From contig OX637805.1 in the NCBI GenBank assembly GCA_951802425.1, positions 2,480,001 through 2,544,000 on the forward strand: a stretch of DNA of 64,000 nucleotides. Reading direction: 5' to 3'. This document shows positions 12,459 to 23,812 of the stretch, in pieces; within the stretch, counting starts at the first letter, position 1; each line of letters begins with the position of its first letter. Below the pieces are notes generated by a model. That model made no database searches and was not told the DNA's origin. It saw only the letters and a list, made by a program, of their open reading frames with translations. The translations under genes and the position numbers were made by a program. The stretch is from Clavaria fumosa (lineage: Eukaryota > Basidiomycota > Agaricomycetes > Agaricales > Clavariaceae).

Positions 12459-12774
12459 GGTGAGGGACAGCGGCGGTGTGGAAGCAGAAAAGGGATGTGC
12501 TCAAGAATCGAGGGACCTTCATATGGTCCCATTATTGAATAAATTTTCCATCCTTGGCTGAGGGAACTGTAACTTTCGACACTGCCCTTTGGATGATCCC
12601 TCTTCCTTGTGCATCGTTGATGGGTTGGCGAGGAAGCGTGGGTGCCATATTTGGTAGCCATGACCACAAGCAAATATAAACGTCCACAAATAGTCCAAGC
12701 GATGGCACAGCCACTCCTCACTCCTCCGCTTCATCGTTTGCAAGAGCGCACAGATAGATCTAGTCCTCGCTACC
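12459..12774. promoter_or_regulatory. Intergenic region between membrane protein and RAD6
   Basis: 316 bases between divergent starts. No exon recognised, although a signal-peptide exon for the membrane protein could lie here. Presumed bidirectional promoter. Confidence 0.4.
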
Positions 12775-13395
12775 ATGGTATGCATGCCCTGTGTCGGAAA
12801 AATACCGCAGCGCAGAAACTGAAACGTTTTGTTTGCTTTGCTTTTCAGTCAACTAATTGTCGTCGTCGCCTCATCCGAGACTTTAGGCGTCTCACTCAAG
12901 ACCCGCCGACTGGTATATCGGGAAGCCCATTGCCCGACAATATCATGCTATGGAATGCCGTCATATTCGGTCCAGGTTCGTCTCACTTCGCTTGATTCTT
13001 GAGTCAGCGCTCTCACCCAAGTCTCAGCTGACACTCCATTCGAGGACGGCACCTTCAAGCTCGTGCTCTCCTTTGACGAGTCATATCCAAACAGACCGCC
13101 CTCCGTCAAGTTCCTCTCGCGCATGTTCCACCCAAACGTCTACGCCAACGGCGAGCTCTGTCTCGACATCCTCCAAAATCGCTGGTCCCCCACATACGAC
13201 GTCGCCGCCATCCTCACCTCCATTCAGAGCCTCTTGCACGATCCCAACCCCAACAGTCCCGCAAATGCCGAAGCGGCAGGACTTTACAGGGAAAACATGA
13301 AGGAGTATGTCAGAAGGGTCAAAGCCACCGTCGAGGAGAGCTGGCTTGACCCGGAGGAGCACGCTGCCTTGGCGGAAGGCCCGAGTCAATCCTAA
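12775..13395 (+). CDS. RAD6: Ubiquitin-conjugating enzyme E2, Rad6/Ubc2
   Basis: E2 enzyme for histone H2B and PCNA ubiquitination and N-degron turnover. Exon 1 is only the ATG (12775-12777). Exons 12849-12975 and 13028-13395 complete 498 bases, 165 residues. The N-terminus [16 protein letters not shown], the HPN motif and the active-site motif [14 protein letters not shown] are all present. Counting places the catalytic cysteine at residue 88, as in yeast Rad6. The tail [15 protein letters not shown] is short and acidic. The start-codon-only first exon is followed by a 71-base intron beginning gtatgc. Without it the protein would lack its start. Confidence 0.95.
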
Positions 13396-13820
13396 GCTCT
13401 GGGATTTATCCGCGTCTCCTTTTCTATCTCTACCACTAGCTCATGTACAGTACACACATACATACCGATCCATACCTGCCACATTTAATTCTACAATGCC
13501 CGAATGAAAGCAAGATTAGCAGGATATCGTACAACTAGCACGGCGTCTTTCTCCGGCTATGGCATCACCGGGATCGCAGCAGCTTCACGAGGTTCCACGG
13601 GGATATGAAGTTGGGTCATCAGTCCGAATGCACACAAGTTGACCGCGAAGTCAAACCGTCGTCAATGTAATAATTGATGCACTACATGCCAGTGAGACTG
13701 AAGCCGTCAGATACATTTTTTATCTCCAAAGGAATCATTTACAAGGCCTAAAAGAAGAAGAAAATATACTCGTAATCGTAAGCCATTGCCTCAAAAAAAG
13801 TGGAGCAGGAGAAGAAACGT
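13396..13820. other. Convergent 3' intergenic region
   Basis: 425 bases between the 3' ends of RAD6 and the membrane protein on the other strand. No coding feature or repeat seen. Confidence 0.5.
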
Positions 13821-14658
13821 TTAGATGAACGACGGAACCCGCTCGTCCCTCCACGACATCCTGCTCAAACGACCACGCAGGTCCATTCCAAAAGATGGCA
13901 GAAGGATGTCCTGCTGCGGTAATGGTTGCTGTTGTAGTGGCTGGGACATTTCTGCCGTGGCGGCAGCCTGCCCGCCCCACATACCAGAAACCCGATGAAT
14001 CGTGCTCGCCAATACCGAGCGTGCAGATGGCAGAGAGCGCAGCGTCGGTAACGCATGTGAGCGGACTCCCCTTACCGCCGCCATCACATCTAGAGATTGA
14101 GGCACCCTGAGAGAAGACGTGGTATCCTGGGGAGAAACATATGCCGGTGGCGGTAGAGGTAGAGCAAGGGGAGCCGGTGTTGCTGGTGCTGGCGGTGGCA
14201 GCGGTGACCGGAGACCAAATCTAGCAGCAGTCAAAGACAGCGTCGTCGTGGGACTTGGACAAAAATCCGAGAGCGGGTACCGCTCTTCCTGGGTTCGAAA
14301 ATCGTGAAGAGACACCATGAGCCACTTGCTCATGGATGGCGAAAGTGGGCCGTCCATAATTGCCTTTTCCTCGTCGCGGTTATCTTTGATCCCCTTTTCG
14401 CGCTCTGCAGATACAGTGGACTGAGAGGCTTTGACACTGGTAGAGCAGAACGGGCGCCCGCAAAACAGGCGTCGGACATGCGGCCAGACGATAATGAGAA
14501 TTACACCGGTGGCGATGGCGAGCACGACAACTGTAGCACCAGAGGGGTCATCAGCAAATCCCTCAGGCAGAGAGGAACGGAATGGTCGTACAAGCTATCA
14601 CCTTGCCATGCCTACCAAGCGATGTGTCCTCGGTGGTCGGAATCCCGTCTGGCTCCAT
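13821..14658 (-). CDS. Small single-pass membrane protein of unknown function
   Basis: Two exons (14616-14658 and 13821-14530) give 250 residues. A 14-residue acidic N-terminus (MEPDGIPTTEDTSL) runs directly into a hydrophobic helix (VVVLAIATGVILIIVWP) and a basic flank HVRR, suggesting a short outside N-terminus and a long cytoplasmic tail. The tail has a proline-rich run near residues 125-150 and ends with basic and serine-rich segments. The joining intron (14531-14615, 85 bases) is longer than average and was chosen because it links the only upstream ATG in phase. No known family recognised; it may be another member of the membrane-protein type at 11272-12458, but no extracellular domain is present. 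Confidence 0.6.
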
Positions 14659-15893
14659 TTCAGTCTAACGAGACGTGTTGTTAACAAAGTCTCGCTTTCG
14701 TCTCAAAGTACAGTGGGTACAGAATGAACCCGTGAGGTGCGCGTCGCCTCCGCGGATGACAGTAGGTTCCTTGCGGATTTGTCTGCACCAAAAGAGACGA
14801 GCGGGGGCTTGAAAAAAAGAACAACGAGCGTGTGTGTAAGGGAAAGACAGGTGCAAAACGAGCGGCAATGTGCAAAAGAGCGAGGTGGGCGCGAGTCTTC
14901 TTTTCCTTCTCCGTCGTCTTCTGCTTCTTCACCGACGTTCCGTCGTCAAGGCAAGTAGTGTACAAGTCAAGGGAAAAAGAAACAAGAGATACACATCCTC
15001 GCCCACTTGAGGGCCGACTCGGCCAACATGGCGGTCCAGGGCGGATGACAGAGAAGGAATCGACAAGGGCCCGCGCCCTTGCCCGCCACCGCCAGTCGGG
15101 ATGTCAATGGTTCACACGCGCCGTGTCGTAACGACGAGTTCAGATCAACGCCCTGTCGATGCGTCCAGTAAGGCAGTCAGCAGCCTACATGATCATAGCA
15201 CAAATAATGGGTTGGGCCTTCTTCCTAGTCGAATGGGTGTGTTTAGAGTTCGGAGTGGACAAGAAATCAAATGAGGTCGCAGTGGAGACAAAGACGCCGA
15301 AAGTATTGCTGTAGAGACGTCAGTTTCGCCGCTCTCGACGATCATTCGCATGCCAGCTCAATTTCTCTGGCGTAAGAACGTTGCTGTTGTGCGATAAAGC
15401 TTCTTTCGCATTGCCAAGAAATAAGATAAAATAAAAAAGTTGGGAACCAAGAAGGGTGATATTATGGCTACAGATGGCGGTGCACTTGGTGCTGGTGGAG
15501 AACAAAATCCAAGAAACAGCAGAGACAAATGATATAGGTGTAGAGATATAGGGAGGGTCATTCGAGAGAGTGTGACAGAGCCGAGAAACGAGGGTGGTAT
15601 GTAGAGCTACAGCAGATCGCAAGGAACAAACAAGCGAATAATACAAAAGGATCAAAGCACCATGGCAGGGACGAGCAGGGACTGCCACATCCATGGAATC
15701 AGAACAAGAAGAGACCTACAACATTCCCGCTGGTCGGGGTCATATGAGGAACGTCGTCGTCGTCAGCGTCGTCAGCGTCGTCGCCTCATCAAGAGGCCAT
15801 AAAAATCCGTCAAAGAGTCGCAAATGACGGGGCGGGTCATCAGGGTCTAATCCGGGGGATCGTGTCCTCCCTTCGTCTTCTCATATCCCTATT
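14659..15893. other. Long intergenic region between membrane protein and HMG factor
   Basis: 1,235 bases. The left part should be the promoter of the membrane protein, the right part the 3' UTR of the HMG factor. A short GTC/GTCAGC microsatellite occurs at about 15752-15785. No conserved open frame recognised. Confidence 0.45.
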
Positions 15894-17892
15894 TCAGTAA
15901 CCGTCGTGGACCATGTCATCGAGTGCGAATCCAAGCGTTGTCGACATGCTGTACGGGTGGACACCAACGGCACCAGGGACGGGAACGGGGCCCACAATGG
16001 GGGAGAGAACGCTAGGAAGAGGCTCAGACTGCGAGTGGGTCTGCTGGTGTTGCTGTTGCTGATGCGCCGCCGCAGCATCGAGGTATGACACCTCAAACAA
16101 CGGTGCATAAACATCGCCTTCGGCCCCAAGGGCGTGGTGCTCAGACGCGAGGCCACCCGCACCAAACGGATCCATCATCGCATGCTGGTGGTGGTTGTCC
16201 TTCCACATGTCAAACGACGCCATCGCAGCGGGGGCACCGCTGGCGCTAGGATGCAGCGGCTGCGGTGCATGCATCGGGAGCACCATCTCATCCGACAGTG
16301 TAGGCGAGGAAGAGTAGGCCGAGGACGGCTGGGAGAGCGGGTCATGCTGTTGTTGTAAATGCAGATGCGTATCGTGTGTGTGCTGTTGGAGCTCTTGCGG
16401 TTGGTGGTGGTGCGGCATGGGTAGCCAGTTGAAAGCGTCGTACCCCGCCACGGCAGCCGCTGCTGCTGCTGCAGCGTTAGAAGCATCGTCAAGCAAAGAC
16501 GGATTCTCGAGAGGCGAGATGGCATGAGAGAGATCATGTCCCGGGGTGGCTAACGTGGAAAAGAAGCCATGGCCGTTCTACAGTGTAAAGCGTCAACGAA
16601 ACGAAAAGAAACGCATGAAGCGACAAACGAGAGAACGTACAGAAGACGACGAGCCTTGCGACGACGGCAGAGATGATGATGAAGTGAGGAACCCAAAGCT
16701 GGACGAGGCCAAGAAGTTGGGATCGAAGAGACTAGTGTTGGGTTCCGGTAATGGCTCAGTATCGCGCTCGAGTACAGCAGAGTGATGCGAGTGGTGCACA
16801 TGGAGAGGATGGGACATCATGTTCGTCGGCCACCCCCGCATGCCAATGGGCTGACAACTAGAAGCACGGCGCTGGCCGAGCCAAATACGAGAAGCGCGAG
16901 AGAGACTCCCGAAGCGGGGCATGATGCCGAGGTCATCGTCTGTCGCGTTACCTTCACGCGCAGAGCCGAAGAACGGCACGGACGGGAGCGCAATAGGCTG
17001 AAAGTCGTTGAGAAGGGGCACAGATGAGGAGCGACGATAGAGGGCGTGCTGTGGTGCGTGCGATAACGACGGCGGCAGCAACAGCTGATCGTCTAGCAGA
17101 AGGGGGGTAGAGGCCACAGGCGACGGAGACATAGACTCTCTTGATCGGTCGAGATCACGCACAGCCGCAGCAAGCTCATCGCCCTTCTTCCCTTCGAGGA
17201 GGAGCTGGGCGACTTCCTCGCAGCGCCGCTCGTCTTCAGCGGTGACGAGGGGCTTATCTTTCTTCTTGTCCTTCTTCTTGTTGTGCACGGGACGGAAGCG
17301 GTACTCTGGATAGCGTGCCTTGTGCTCAGCTTTGGCGTGCTTAGCCTTGACTTCCCACACGCGTTTTTCCTCTAGTGGAAGGGCGCGCCAGCAATTTCCT
17401 GTGAGGTGGAAAGACGATAAGGGAAAGAAAAGAAAGTTAAGGCGACGGGCTTACCTATGATCTTGGAGAGAGAACCGTGATTGGTTTCGATAGAGCCTGG
17501 GACGTGTTTCTGGCGGACGAAATCAGCGCGGAAGAGCATGAAGGCGTTGGGAGGACGGGGAATGTAGCCCAGTGAGCGGCGTTTGCCAGGAGGAAGACGA
17601 CGTCTGGATGGGGGAGGAGCTGGAAGCTCCGAGGGCGGGAAAAGGGAGGCTGTGGGAGATCCGGTGTCGGAGGTGGAGGACGGGTCGGGTTCGATGAAAG
17701 TGCCTGGGGTTACATTGGGAGCAAAGGTGACCTGTCTTGGGGAAGGAGAGTGCACGCCGTAGTAGCCAGCCTTGACCTGACTGAGGGCGTCTGTGAGGAC
17801 GTGTGAGTAAGGGATATAGGGTTGAATTAGAATTTTCGCTGACTGAGTGCGAGAGATGAGCGGCGACGACGAGACAAACGGACGACTGGCAT
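15894..17892 (-). CDS. HMG-box transcription factor (SOX/MATA-HMG type)
   Basis: Sequence-specific DNA-binding regulator. Three exons are certain: 17455-17790, 16641-17398 and 15894-16577. The HMG box begins GYIPRPPNAFMLFRADFV, crosses the first intron at LSKIIG-NCWRALP, and ends WEVKAKHAKAEHKARYPEY followed by a basic KKKDKKKDK nuclear signal. The C-terminal half is rich in His, Gln, Ser and Ala, including an alanine run near GYDAFNWLP and Gln repeats, typical of activation regions. The first exon is not certain: an ATG at 17892 gives a short start that could splice in phase 1 to 17790. The box resembles fungal mating and pheromone-response HMG proteins (the Prf1 or Pcc1 kind), but orthology cannot be settled here. 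It sits at the edge of the repeat island. Confidence 0.85.
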
Positions 17893-18337
17893 GATAAAGA
17901 AATTCTAAAAGGAGACTGGCTGAAGGATGAGGACGGGAGGAGAACCGGCGGGGGGGTGTGGCTGCTTATTGTTCTCGCTTTATATGACAGAAAATGACAC
18001 GCGAGGTCCATCAATCTGTTCACACGAGCTGCCATTCCTGGGCATGCCTTTGTCTTCTTTTGGCACAATCCACCCCTTCAGGTTATCTCAGTCCGGACTG
18101 CGCGCTGTTCCTCCGACGTTGGTATGGCAATCTAGAATAGCGAGCGCGTCAGCGCTCATTTTGCTCGTAAGTGCTCACAAGAATTTACTGCTATGCTGTT
18201 TGTTTTGTTCATCAGCAGGAGAATTTCTGTACCTCACGTGACTGACAGTGCACATTTGGCATCAGGTTATGGGACCCGGCAGCGTCGGCCATAATCACGT
18301 GACACACACAAAGCAGCAAACATGCCAAATTACTGAC
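17893..18337. promoter_or_regulatory. Upstream region of HMG factor with two CACGTGAC boxes
   Basis: About 445 bases between the last host gene and the repeat island. Two copies of the same octamer CACGTGAC (about 18234 and 18297) lie 63 bases apart. They are candidate bHLH-type sites; assignment to the HMG gene is by position only. Confidence 0.4.
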
Positions 18338-18628
18338 CCACTTCCACTACCCGGTGTTCTGCCTTCCACAGACCAGATACAAAAAAACTTTGAGTATAAA
18401 AAGTGTTCCAAATAATTATTTAAGTAAATCCTTCAAGCTCGATTTTTTAAATTTTGCTTCATTCTTGAGATATGCCCCATGTAGATGCCATATCTCAACA
18501 ATGAGGCCAAATAAAGAAAATCTATCTTGAAGGATTGTCTCAAATATATTATAGGAATATTTTGTCTCACCAAAACGAAGCTTGAATCATGCTGTGGAAG
18601 CCAAAACACCAGGTATGGGGAGTATGGG
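18338..18628. repeat. Long imperfect palindrome (foldback/MITE-like element)
   Basis: The two halves are imperfect reverse complements around a centre near 18482. The best-matched inner arms are about 18411-18476 and 18487-18550, separated by about 10 bases. Outer matches pair ctgccttccacag on the left with ctgtggaagcc on the right, and then cccacttcc..acccggtgtt with aacaccaggta..tatggg. The unit is AT-rich and has no coding frame. It most resembles a non-autonomous foldback transposon at the margin of the repeat island. Confidence 0.7.
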
Positions 18629-19640
18629 ATGTGAGTGGACTAATTAGGTAATTGTGGCTGTGCAACCACTCCGGCACAGATAGATTTGGAGAATTGATGA
18701 CTGTGCCAGCTTTTCCATTGCCTGTCCTGAATCCTGATGTGTGTAATATTTGTACTAGCTCAACTGCATCATTTCTGAACTATTTTAATAATGGTTCCAA
18801 CTATGCTACTGCATTAGCAATGTTCTGAAGGAACAGAGTACTCAGCATATTCAGAACAGCACAGAATTTAAAATTTTGCATGAAATGTGAGTCACATAGA
18901 CCCATAAGCACTCCAGTATTATTTCCAGAGCCTTGGAAATCAAGATTGCACAAGCCATCATTTGGATACATGAAATGTCACTATTTAAATTGAGACCCAT
19001 TTTATTTTGGTGGATTAGTACAGAAAATATCAGTTAATTTTTTTTTTTGGCATTTCCACATTAATCTACAGATCAAATAGTGTCTTATCAAAAAAAAAAT
19101 TCTTGAGAATTGCTTGAGAATTGACTGAGAAATGGGCAAGAACATTTGTGGGTCACTCATTTGGCAAGTTTGTGGCTGTACTTGTGGCACAGCTTTTGTG
19201 TGGGAATTGCCAGGTCCCATCAGGTTGTCACATGTCATTCTAAGGTGTTTTCCTAAGAGTGAGCTGGTTCTGCATACAGCCTGGGCAGCCACAGCCATAG
19301 ACTCACAACATATATAAGGCCTCTCATATTTTATATTCATGCCTGAATGCAACACAAGATGTAATATGTGGGTAGATCAAATTTCTTATATCCCATGCAG
19401 CCTACCAGCACCACCTCACACAACACCACCACTTTACACACCAATAGGAAAAGATCACCAATTTTTGCCTAAATCCCTTGTGAATGTTTTCAGAGGTTTC
19501 AACCTATTATATCTACCTTCTTGCCAAATTTCAACTGAATTGAACAAATCAATGAGAAGTGACATGTGTATCACCCCAGATGACATGAATTTGGCAGTTG
19601 GGTCACTGGTCAGTTCTGCAAGATGATGGCTTGATTAGAA
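18629..19640. other. AT-rich unassigned stretch at left edge of repeat island
   Basis: About 1 kb of low-GC sequence, very poor in CpG, with short frames that resemble nothing known. Probably decayed repeat. Nothing specific can be supported. Confidence 0.35.
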
Positions 19641-20150
19641 ACCTATCTTGTGAGGCCCTTGGACAGAAAACCAGGGACCCATCAGAAATCTCCACTGCTT
19701 GCATGACATCATTAATGCTTACAAACTCATGGAGCAGAATTGTGAGGCTACCCTTGTGGTCCAACATGCCTATTTGACAAAGTTGAATGAGTCTCTTCAT
19801 GCTAAAGAGAACAAACCAAAGACTGACTGAGCTGCACTCTTTCCTGGAGGCCTTGGAAGACATTTAACAGACCCCAAGTTTGGCAAACAACTACAAGCAC
19901 ACAATCAGAGGGAAGAGGACAAAGTTGGGCTGTGGGGTGAAAGAGTAAAAAAGCTGCAAAGCAAGTGGCCAAGCTTGAGTGGAAGGCAATGATGGCCCAG
20001 TTCAACCAGGATGTCAAAGCATGGATAGTGGAATGTGAGAGGTTGCAGGTGGCAAAAGTCTGTGCAAAAGACTTACTGCCTTAACCCAAGCATCCACTGA
20101 AGCAGAAACCAGTGCTAGAAGGTTCAACATTGCAGCCAGACACTGTTGGG
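19641..20150 (+). pseudogene. Decayed protein relic, possibly transposase C-terminus
   Basis: In one plus frame there is a stretch reading INAYKLMEQNCEATLVVQHA, then YLTKLNESLHAKENKPKTD, a stop, then LFPGGLGRHLTDPKF. After a frameshift it continues with a lysine-rich helical segment (AKLEWKAMMAQFNQDVKAW, VECERLQVAKVCAKDL). This composition recalls the C-terminal region of pogo-like DDE transposase proteins of mushroom fungi, but that is a recollection, not a proven match. Stops and a frameshift make it non-functional. It directly precedes copia reverse transcriptase sequence. Confidence 0.4.
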
Positions 20151-20189
20151 GAGTGTGAGGATGAAGAGGATGTGAACTCACATGATGCA

Positions 20190-21309
20190 GGTGGGCACCA
20201 TCAGACAAAAGGAATAAACTACAACAAGACCTTTGCTGCTGCTGCCAAGATTGGCTTGATAAGAGTCCTCCTGGCTCTAGCTGCTCAGCAGAACTGGGAA
20301 ATTGATCAAATTGACATTGTCAGCACTTACCTGGATGCAGATCTTGAGGATGAGGTGTATATGGAGGCACCAACTGGGATCTTGGATGATGGAGAGCAAA
20401 ATAAAGTGTGCCAACTGCAAAAAGGACTCTATGGTCTGGAACAGGCAGGAAGGAGGTGGTATGAGTGCATGGCTCGCATGTTCACACAGCTTGGGTTCAA
20501 TGTGTCTAAACTCAACCAATCAGTTTTCATCAGGACAAAAGGAGATGAAACAGTTCATGTACTGGTTTCCACCAATGACATGATCATCATGGCTTGGGCA
20601 GCCATTGACAGTGTGAAAAAGGACCTGAAAGTGATGCTGAGTCAAAGGGCATATATTGAGGCACTCGAGAAGCATTCTGACCTTGAGAAAGAACATGAGG
20701 TCCACATCCGAATGGATCCAAGTATCATGCTGTTGAAAGATCAGTGCCCGAATGAACCAATTAATGCACTGTACCAGGAAGCATGTGGAGGAGTGCTCTG
20801 GCTTGCTATCTGCACACCACGCAGAATCTCTGGCTCACCTTGGGCAGCACAGGAATCTGCCCTGAAGTTTTCTCAGATGCTGACTGGGCCTCCCAACCAG
20901 ATTGGCATTCGATTTCAGGATTTGTGGCAAGGCTAGGATGCAGTGCAGTCACCCGGTTGTTGTCGAAGCAGACATTGGTCATGCAGTCAAGTACAGAAGC
21001 AGAATACATTGTGGTGGCACATGCAGCAAGGGAGATCTATTGGCTGCAAAGTTTTCTGACTGAGGTGGGAGCACACAAAGATGGCCCAACAAAGTTGTGG
21101 GTGGACAATCTTTCAACTATTGCAATTGCAAAAAACAACAAGTTTCATGCTCAGATGAAGCACATCGACATCATCACCTTGTATGCAAAGTGGTCAAACA
21201 CAGTATGATAGCCATCAAATACATCCCGACAGGCTCACCAAGCTGCTTGCCTGCCCTGCTTTTGAAATTTTCATTCGTGAACTTGCCCTACTGCCCACTT
21301 GAGGGGGAG
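20190..21309 (+). pseudogene. Ty1/copia pol relic (reverse transcriptase, RNase H), copy A
   Basis: Encodes copia reverse transcriptase from KGINYNKTFAAAAKIG through QIDIVSTYLDADLEDEVYME, QLQKGLYGLEQAGRRWY and VLVSTNDMIIM, then RNase H (FSDADWASQPDWHSISGFVA, SSTEAEYIVVAHAAREIYWL, WVDNLSTIAIAKN). The catalytic aspartate pair has become N-D, the region after it is internally deleted, and a frame change separates reverse transcriptase from RNase H. It ends in a purine-rich tract (gagggggag) directly before the LTR. Integrase and gag are absent upstream, so this is only the 3' half of an element. Confidence 0.88.
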
Positions 21310-21550
21310 TGTCAGGTTTATCCACATTCACCACAGTTTCAAGCAGACAGTCAATTAATGTCTTTAGTCATCATGCCATGTTTTCGACACAGCTCAGTCT
21401 TTACATTGACTGAGCTGTGAGTATTTACTTTTTAACTGCCTTATATTCATCTCTAACAAGTTACAATAGAATATATGGACACTAGGTATAGTTATAGCAC
21501 AGTCTTTACATTGACTGGGCTAATATATGGACACTAGTTGCTTTTCTACA
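21310..21550 (+). mobile_element. Copia 3' LTR, copy A
   Basis: 241-base LTR beginning TGTCAGG right after a polypurine tract and ending CTTTTCTACA. The same 241-base sequence occurs in reverse orientation at 41542-41782. It contains a repeated segment, cagtctttacattgactg. Confidence 0.88.
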
Positions 21551-21734
21551 CTGATGTAATAAGGTAGCAGTGAAGCAGCCACCCTGGCATCTGAAGACAC
21601 CCAGGGGGCTCAATTTGCAGGTTGCTTAAGGCAAATGGTAAGGTACAGGGAGTGGTGGGTGGGTGCTTGTGAGTAAAGTACACTAATATGTAAAGGAAAA
21701 AGGACTCAAAGTGAGAGGTCAAAACAATGTGCAA

Positions 21735-21975
21735 AGAGAGGTTGGACACACCTAGTGGGCAAAGGGAAAGGATGGGGAGCCCCTTTCCTCAGTGCACACT
21801 AGGTGGTACAGTGAGAAGTCTGAGAGCAGGTTGTCTCAGGACTGATGCAGTGTGCCTGGCATGGTGGAAGGGCAGCTCACCCAGGTGTGGGTATGCAGAG
21901 GTGGCCAAAGGGATTGCTTCACCCAGTGGGGCATGTGGAGGTGCAAGTGACACTTGTCACTGAGTACATGGGCTG
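21735..21975 (+). repeat. Dispersed repeat, copy 1
   Basis: Similar to 57363-57560. Both copies share cacacctagt, then ggatggggagcccctttcct, then a track with gtacag..gag..gggttgtct and finally a cttgtcact stretch. This copy has lost nearly all CpG sites. No protein is encoded; it may be an untranslated part or LTR of an unidentified element. Confidence 0.65.
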
Positions 21976-22060
21976 CAAGCTGCAAATGATTGGACTAATG
22001 TAAACTCATTTAAACACAACCAATCAGAGATGAATGATGATTGGTAAGCCATGTAGAGGC

Positions 22061-22800
22061 TCAGGGTGTCAGCCATAGGGTTGGGGGGATGGAATGCATT
22101 CTGCAGAAAGTGAGGCACAAGTTAAGCATGTTCATGTAGGAGAGTGTTGTGGACAAGTTGAGGGAGAGCCCCATCAGGATTGAGCACATGCATTGCAAAT
22201 GCTCAGGGTCCACAGCAGGTGCAGTGGCTGCTGGGACCAGGGGGGGGGGGTGGGGTTCATTTTTTGGCTGCACCCAGCACATCTCAAGGGGGTTGAAACT
22301 TGATGATGGACAGGTTTGGGGTGAGGGAGAGCACTCACACATTGTTGAGGCATTGGTCATGACATCCTTGGAGCCAGCAATCCACAGGACCCTCACAATG
22401 AGGCCATCAGCAATCTGGATGTTGACAATCAACAGGAGGATGCAGTTGTGGGTAGAGCCAGCACAGAGGGAGTGAAAGACATCAAAGGAGTTTGAGTTGT
22501 CAGTGTGGCAGAGGAGGTGACAGGGCTGTCCATAATTGTGAGAGAGATGTGCATCACAGCACACAGTGAGCACTTTGAAAAAGAAAATCCTTTTCAGTTC
22601 AATATCAGGGGGAATGGCCCACTGGTAGTCTGTGTGCTCACCAGGGAACCAGACTCCTATGCCAACAGCTGAGATGTCAGTGTACACTTCAATGGCATCC
22701 ACACCATCATTGACAGTTCATTCTGAAGCTTCAATGAGGTGGATGCCAGTGGAGTGCTTGATGTGCATGATGAGCCAGGAGATCTTGCACACTATGTCTG
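22061..22800 (-). pseudogene. DIRS-like retroelement relic: RNase H and start of tyrosine recombinase
   Basis: Minus-strand reading gives AIEVYTDISAVGIGVWFPGE and TDYQWAIPPDIELKRI, then HLLCHTDNSNSFDVFHSL and VLWIAGSKDVMTNAS. This is the RNase H region of tyrosine-recombinase (DIRS-type) elements of mushroom fungi. After a linker, SLNLSTTLSYMNMLNLCLTF begins the recombinase N-terminal domain, which is cut off near 22061. Identification rests on motif memory; the order RNase H then recombinase is the distinguishing feature. The catalytic recombinase half is missing. Confidence 0.6.
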
Positions 22801-23197
22801 GAGCAAAGAGGACCTTCACCAGGTCCATAGTATAGGTAGTCGGGTTTGCCATAAACAGGAGGCAAAGGGATTGGAGGAACATACAAAAGTTCCTTTTCTG
22901 CCCATCGAAGGGGGCAACAGCTAGGTCCAGCATCATTCTATAGCACTGTAAAATAAAGTTCCAGGCCTTGGGCACTTGGTATCACTCAGAGAGGGTCACA
23001 GTAGTTGTCCTCCAGGTCTGGTCACATGTATCTACACACAGTAAAAATTTCGCATGGTTCTGTTACACACCATGGGCAAGGGAAAGGAGAAGAGGATGAT
23101 AGGGGCTGAGCTGTGACAATGTGTCACAGTTTGAAATTAAGGGTCCAGGCTAGCTGGGTTACACAGGGCTAGGGTGGATGGGTGGATGTTAGTATTA
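22801..23197 (-). pseudogene. Gypsy element leader and gag fragment
   Basis: Closely matches 38530-38924 of the complete gypsy element at 33922-39212, including the gag stretch that reads TTYTMDLVKVLFA and the untranslated leader next to the LTR. A truncated second copy of that family, joined on its left to the DIRS-like relic. Confidence 0.8.
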
Positions 23198-23453
23198 TAT
23201 CAGACTGGGTCTCACACAACTTAAATGTAAGGTCATGATGACAATACTAACATAAGGGGAAAAGAGTACAAAAAGGGAAAAAGCAAAGTATATATACTGA
23301 CTGCTTCAGCATTTGCTGGCATTCCCACAGCCCCCAAGTCAGGTGATCTCATGATTATGTAATCCTCCACCACAGGTCATGTGACCTTCCAACAATCTTC
23401 TCCAGTTTCTCCACAACTCCTCTTTGGGATGGCTTAGGTAAGTGATCCTAACA
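23198..23453 (-). mobile_element. Gypsy LTR (288-base family), shortened copy
   Basis: 256-base LTR of the same family as 33922-34209, reading tatcagactggg to cctaaca on the plus strand. It lacks an internal segment of about 30 bases. It is the 5' LTR of the truncated copy at 22801-23197. Confidence 0.85.
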
Positions 23454-23519
23454 GTTCCCCTCAATTGGCAAAATCATCACCTTCACCAACACATCCTTTC
23501 TCATCATCATGACTACTTG

Positions 23520-23807
23520 TATCAGACTGGGTCTCACACAACTTAAGGGTAAGGTGATGACAATACTAAGATAAGGGGAAAAGAGTACAAAAAAGGAAAC
23601 AATGAAGTACTTATAGCAAGAGCTTTGGCACTTGCCAGCATTCCCATGCTTGGACCCTCAGATCACGTGATGCACCAAGGCACAGGTCAGGTGACTTTGG
23701 TGATTACATAATCCGACCCCAGCCACAGGTCATGTGACCTTCCAACAACCTTCTCTAGTTTCTCCACAACTCCTCTTCTTGGATGGCTTAGGTAAGTGAT
23801 CCTAACA
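23520..23807 (-). mobile_element. Solo gypsy LTR with target duplication
   Basis: Exactly 288 bases, same family as the LTRs at 33922-34209 and 38925-39212. The five bases ACTTG occur directly before (23515-23519) and after (23808-23812), so this is a complete insertion later reduced to one LTR by recombination. Confidence 0.92.
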
Positions 23808-23812
23808 ACTTG

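Noticed and set aside
15906..17027. Plus-strand frames opposite the HMG factor
   Set aside because: Antisense shadows of the His/Gln-rich coding sequence.
18338..18628. Palindrome as a microRNA-like gene
   Set aside because: Structure alone does not show processing; kept as a repeat with the hypothesis listed under findings.
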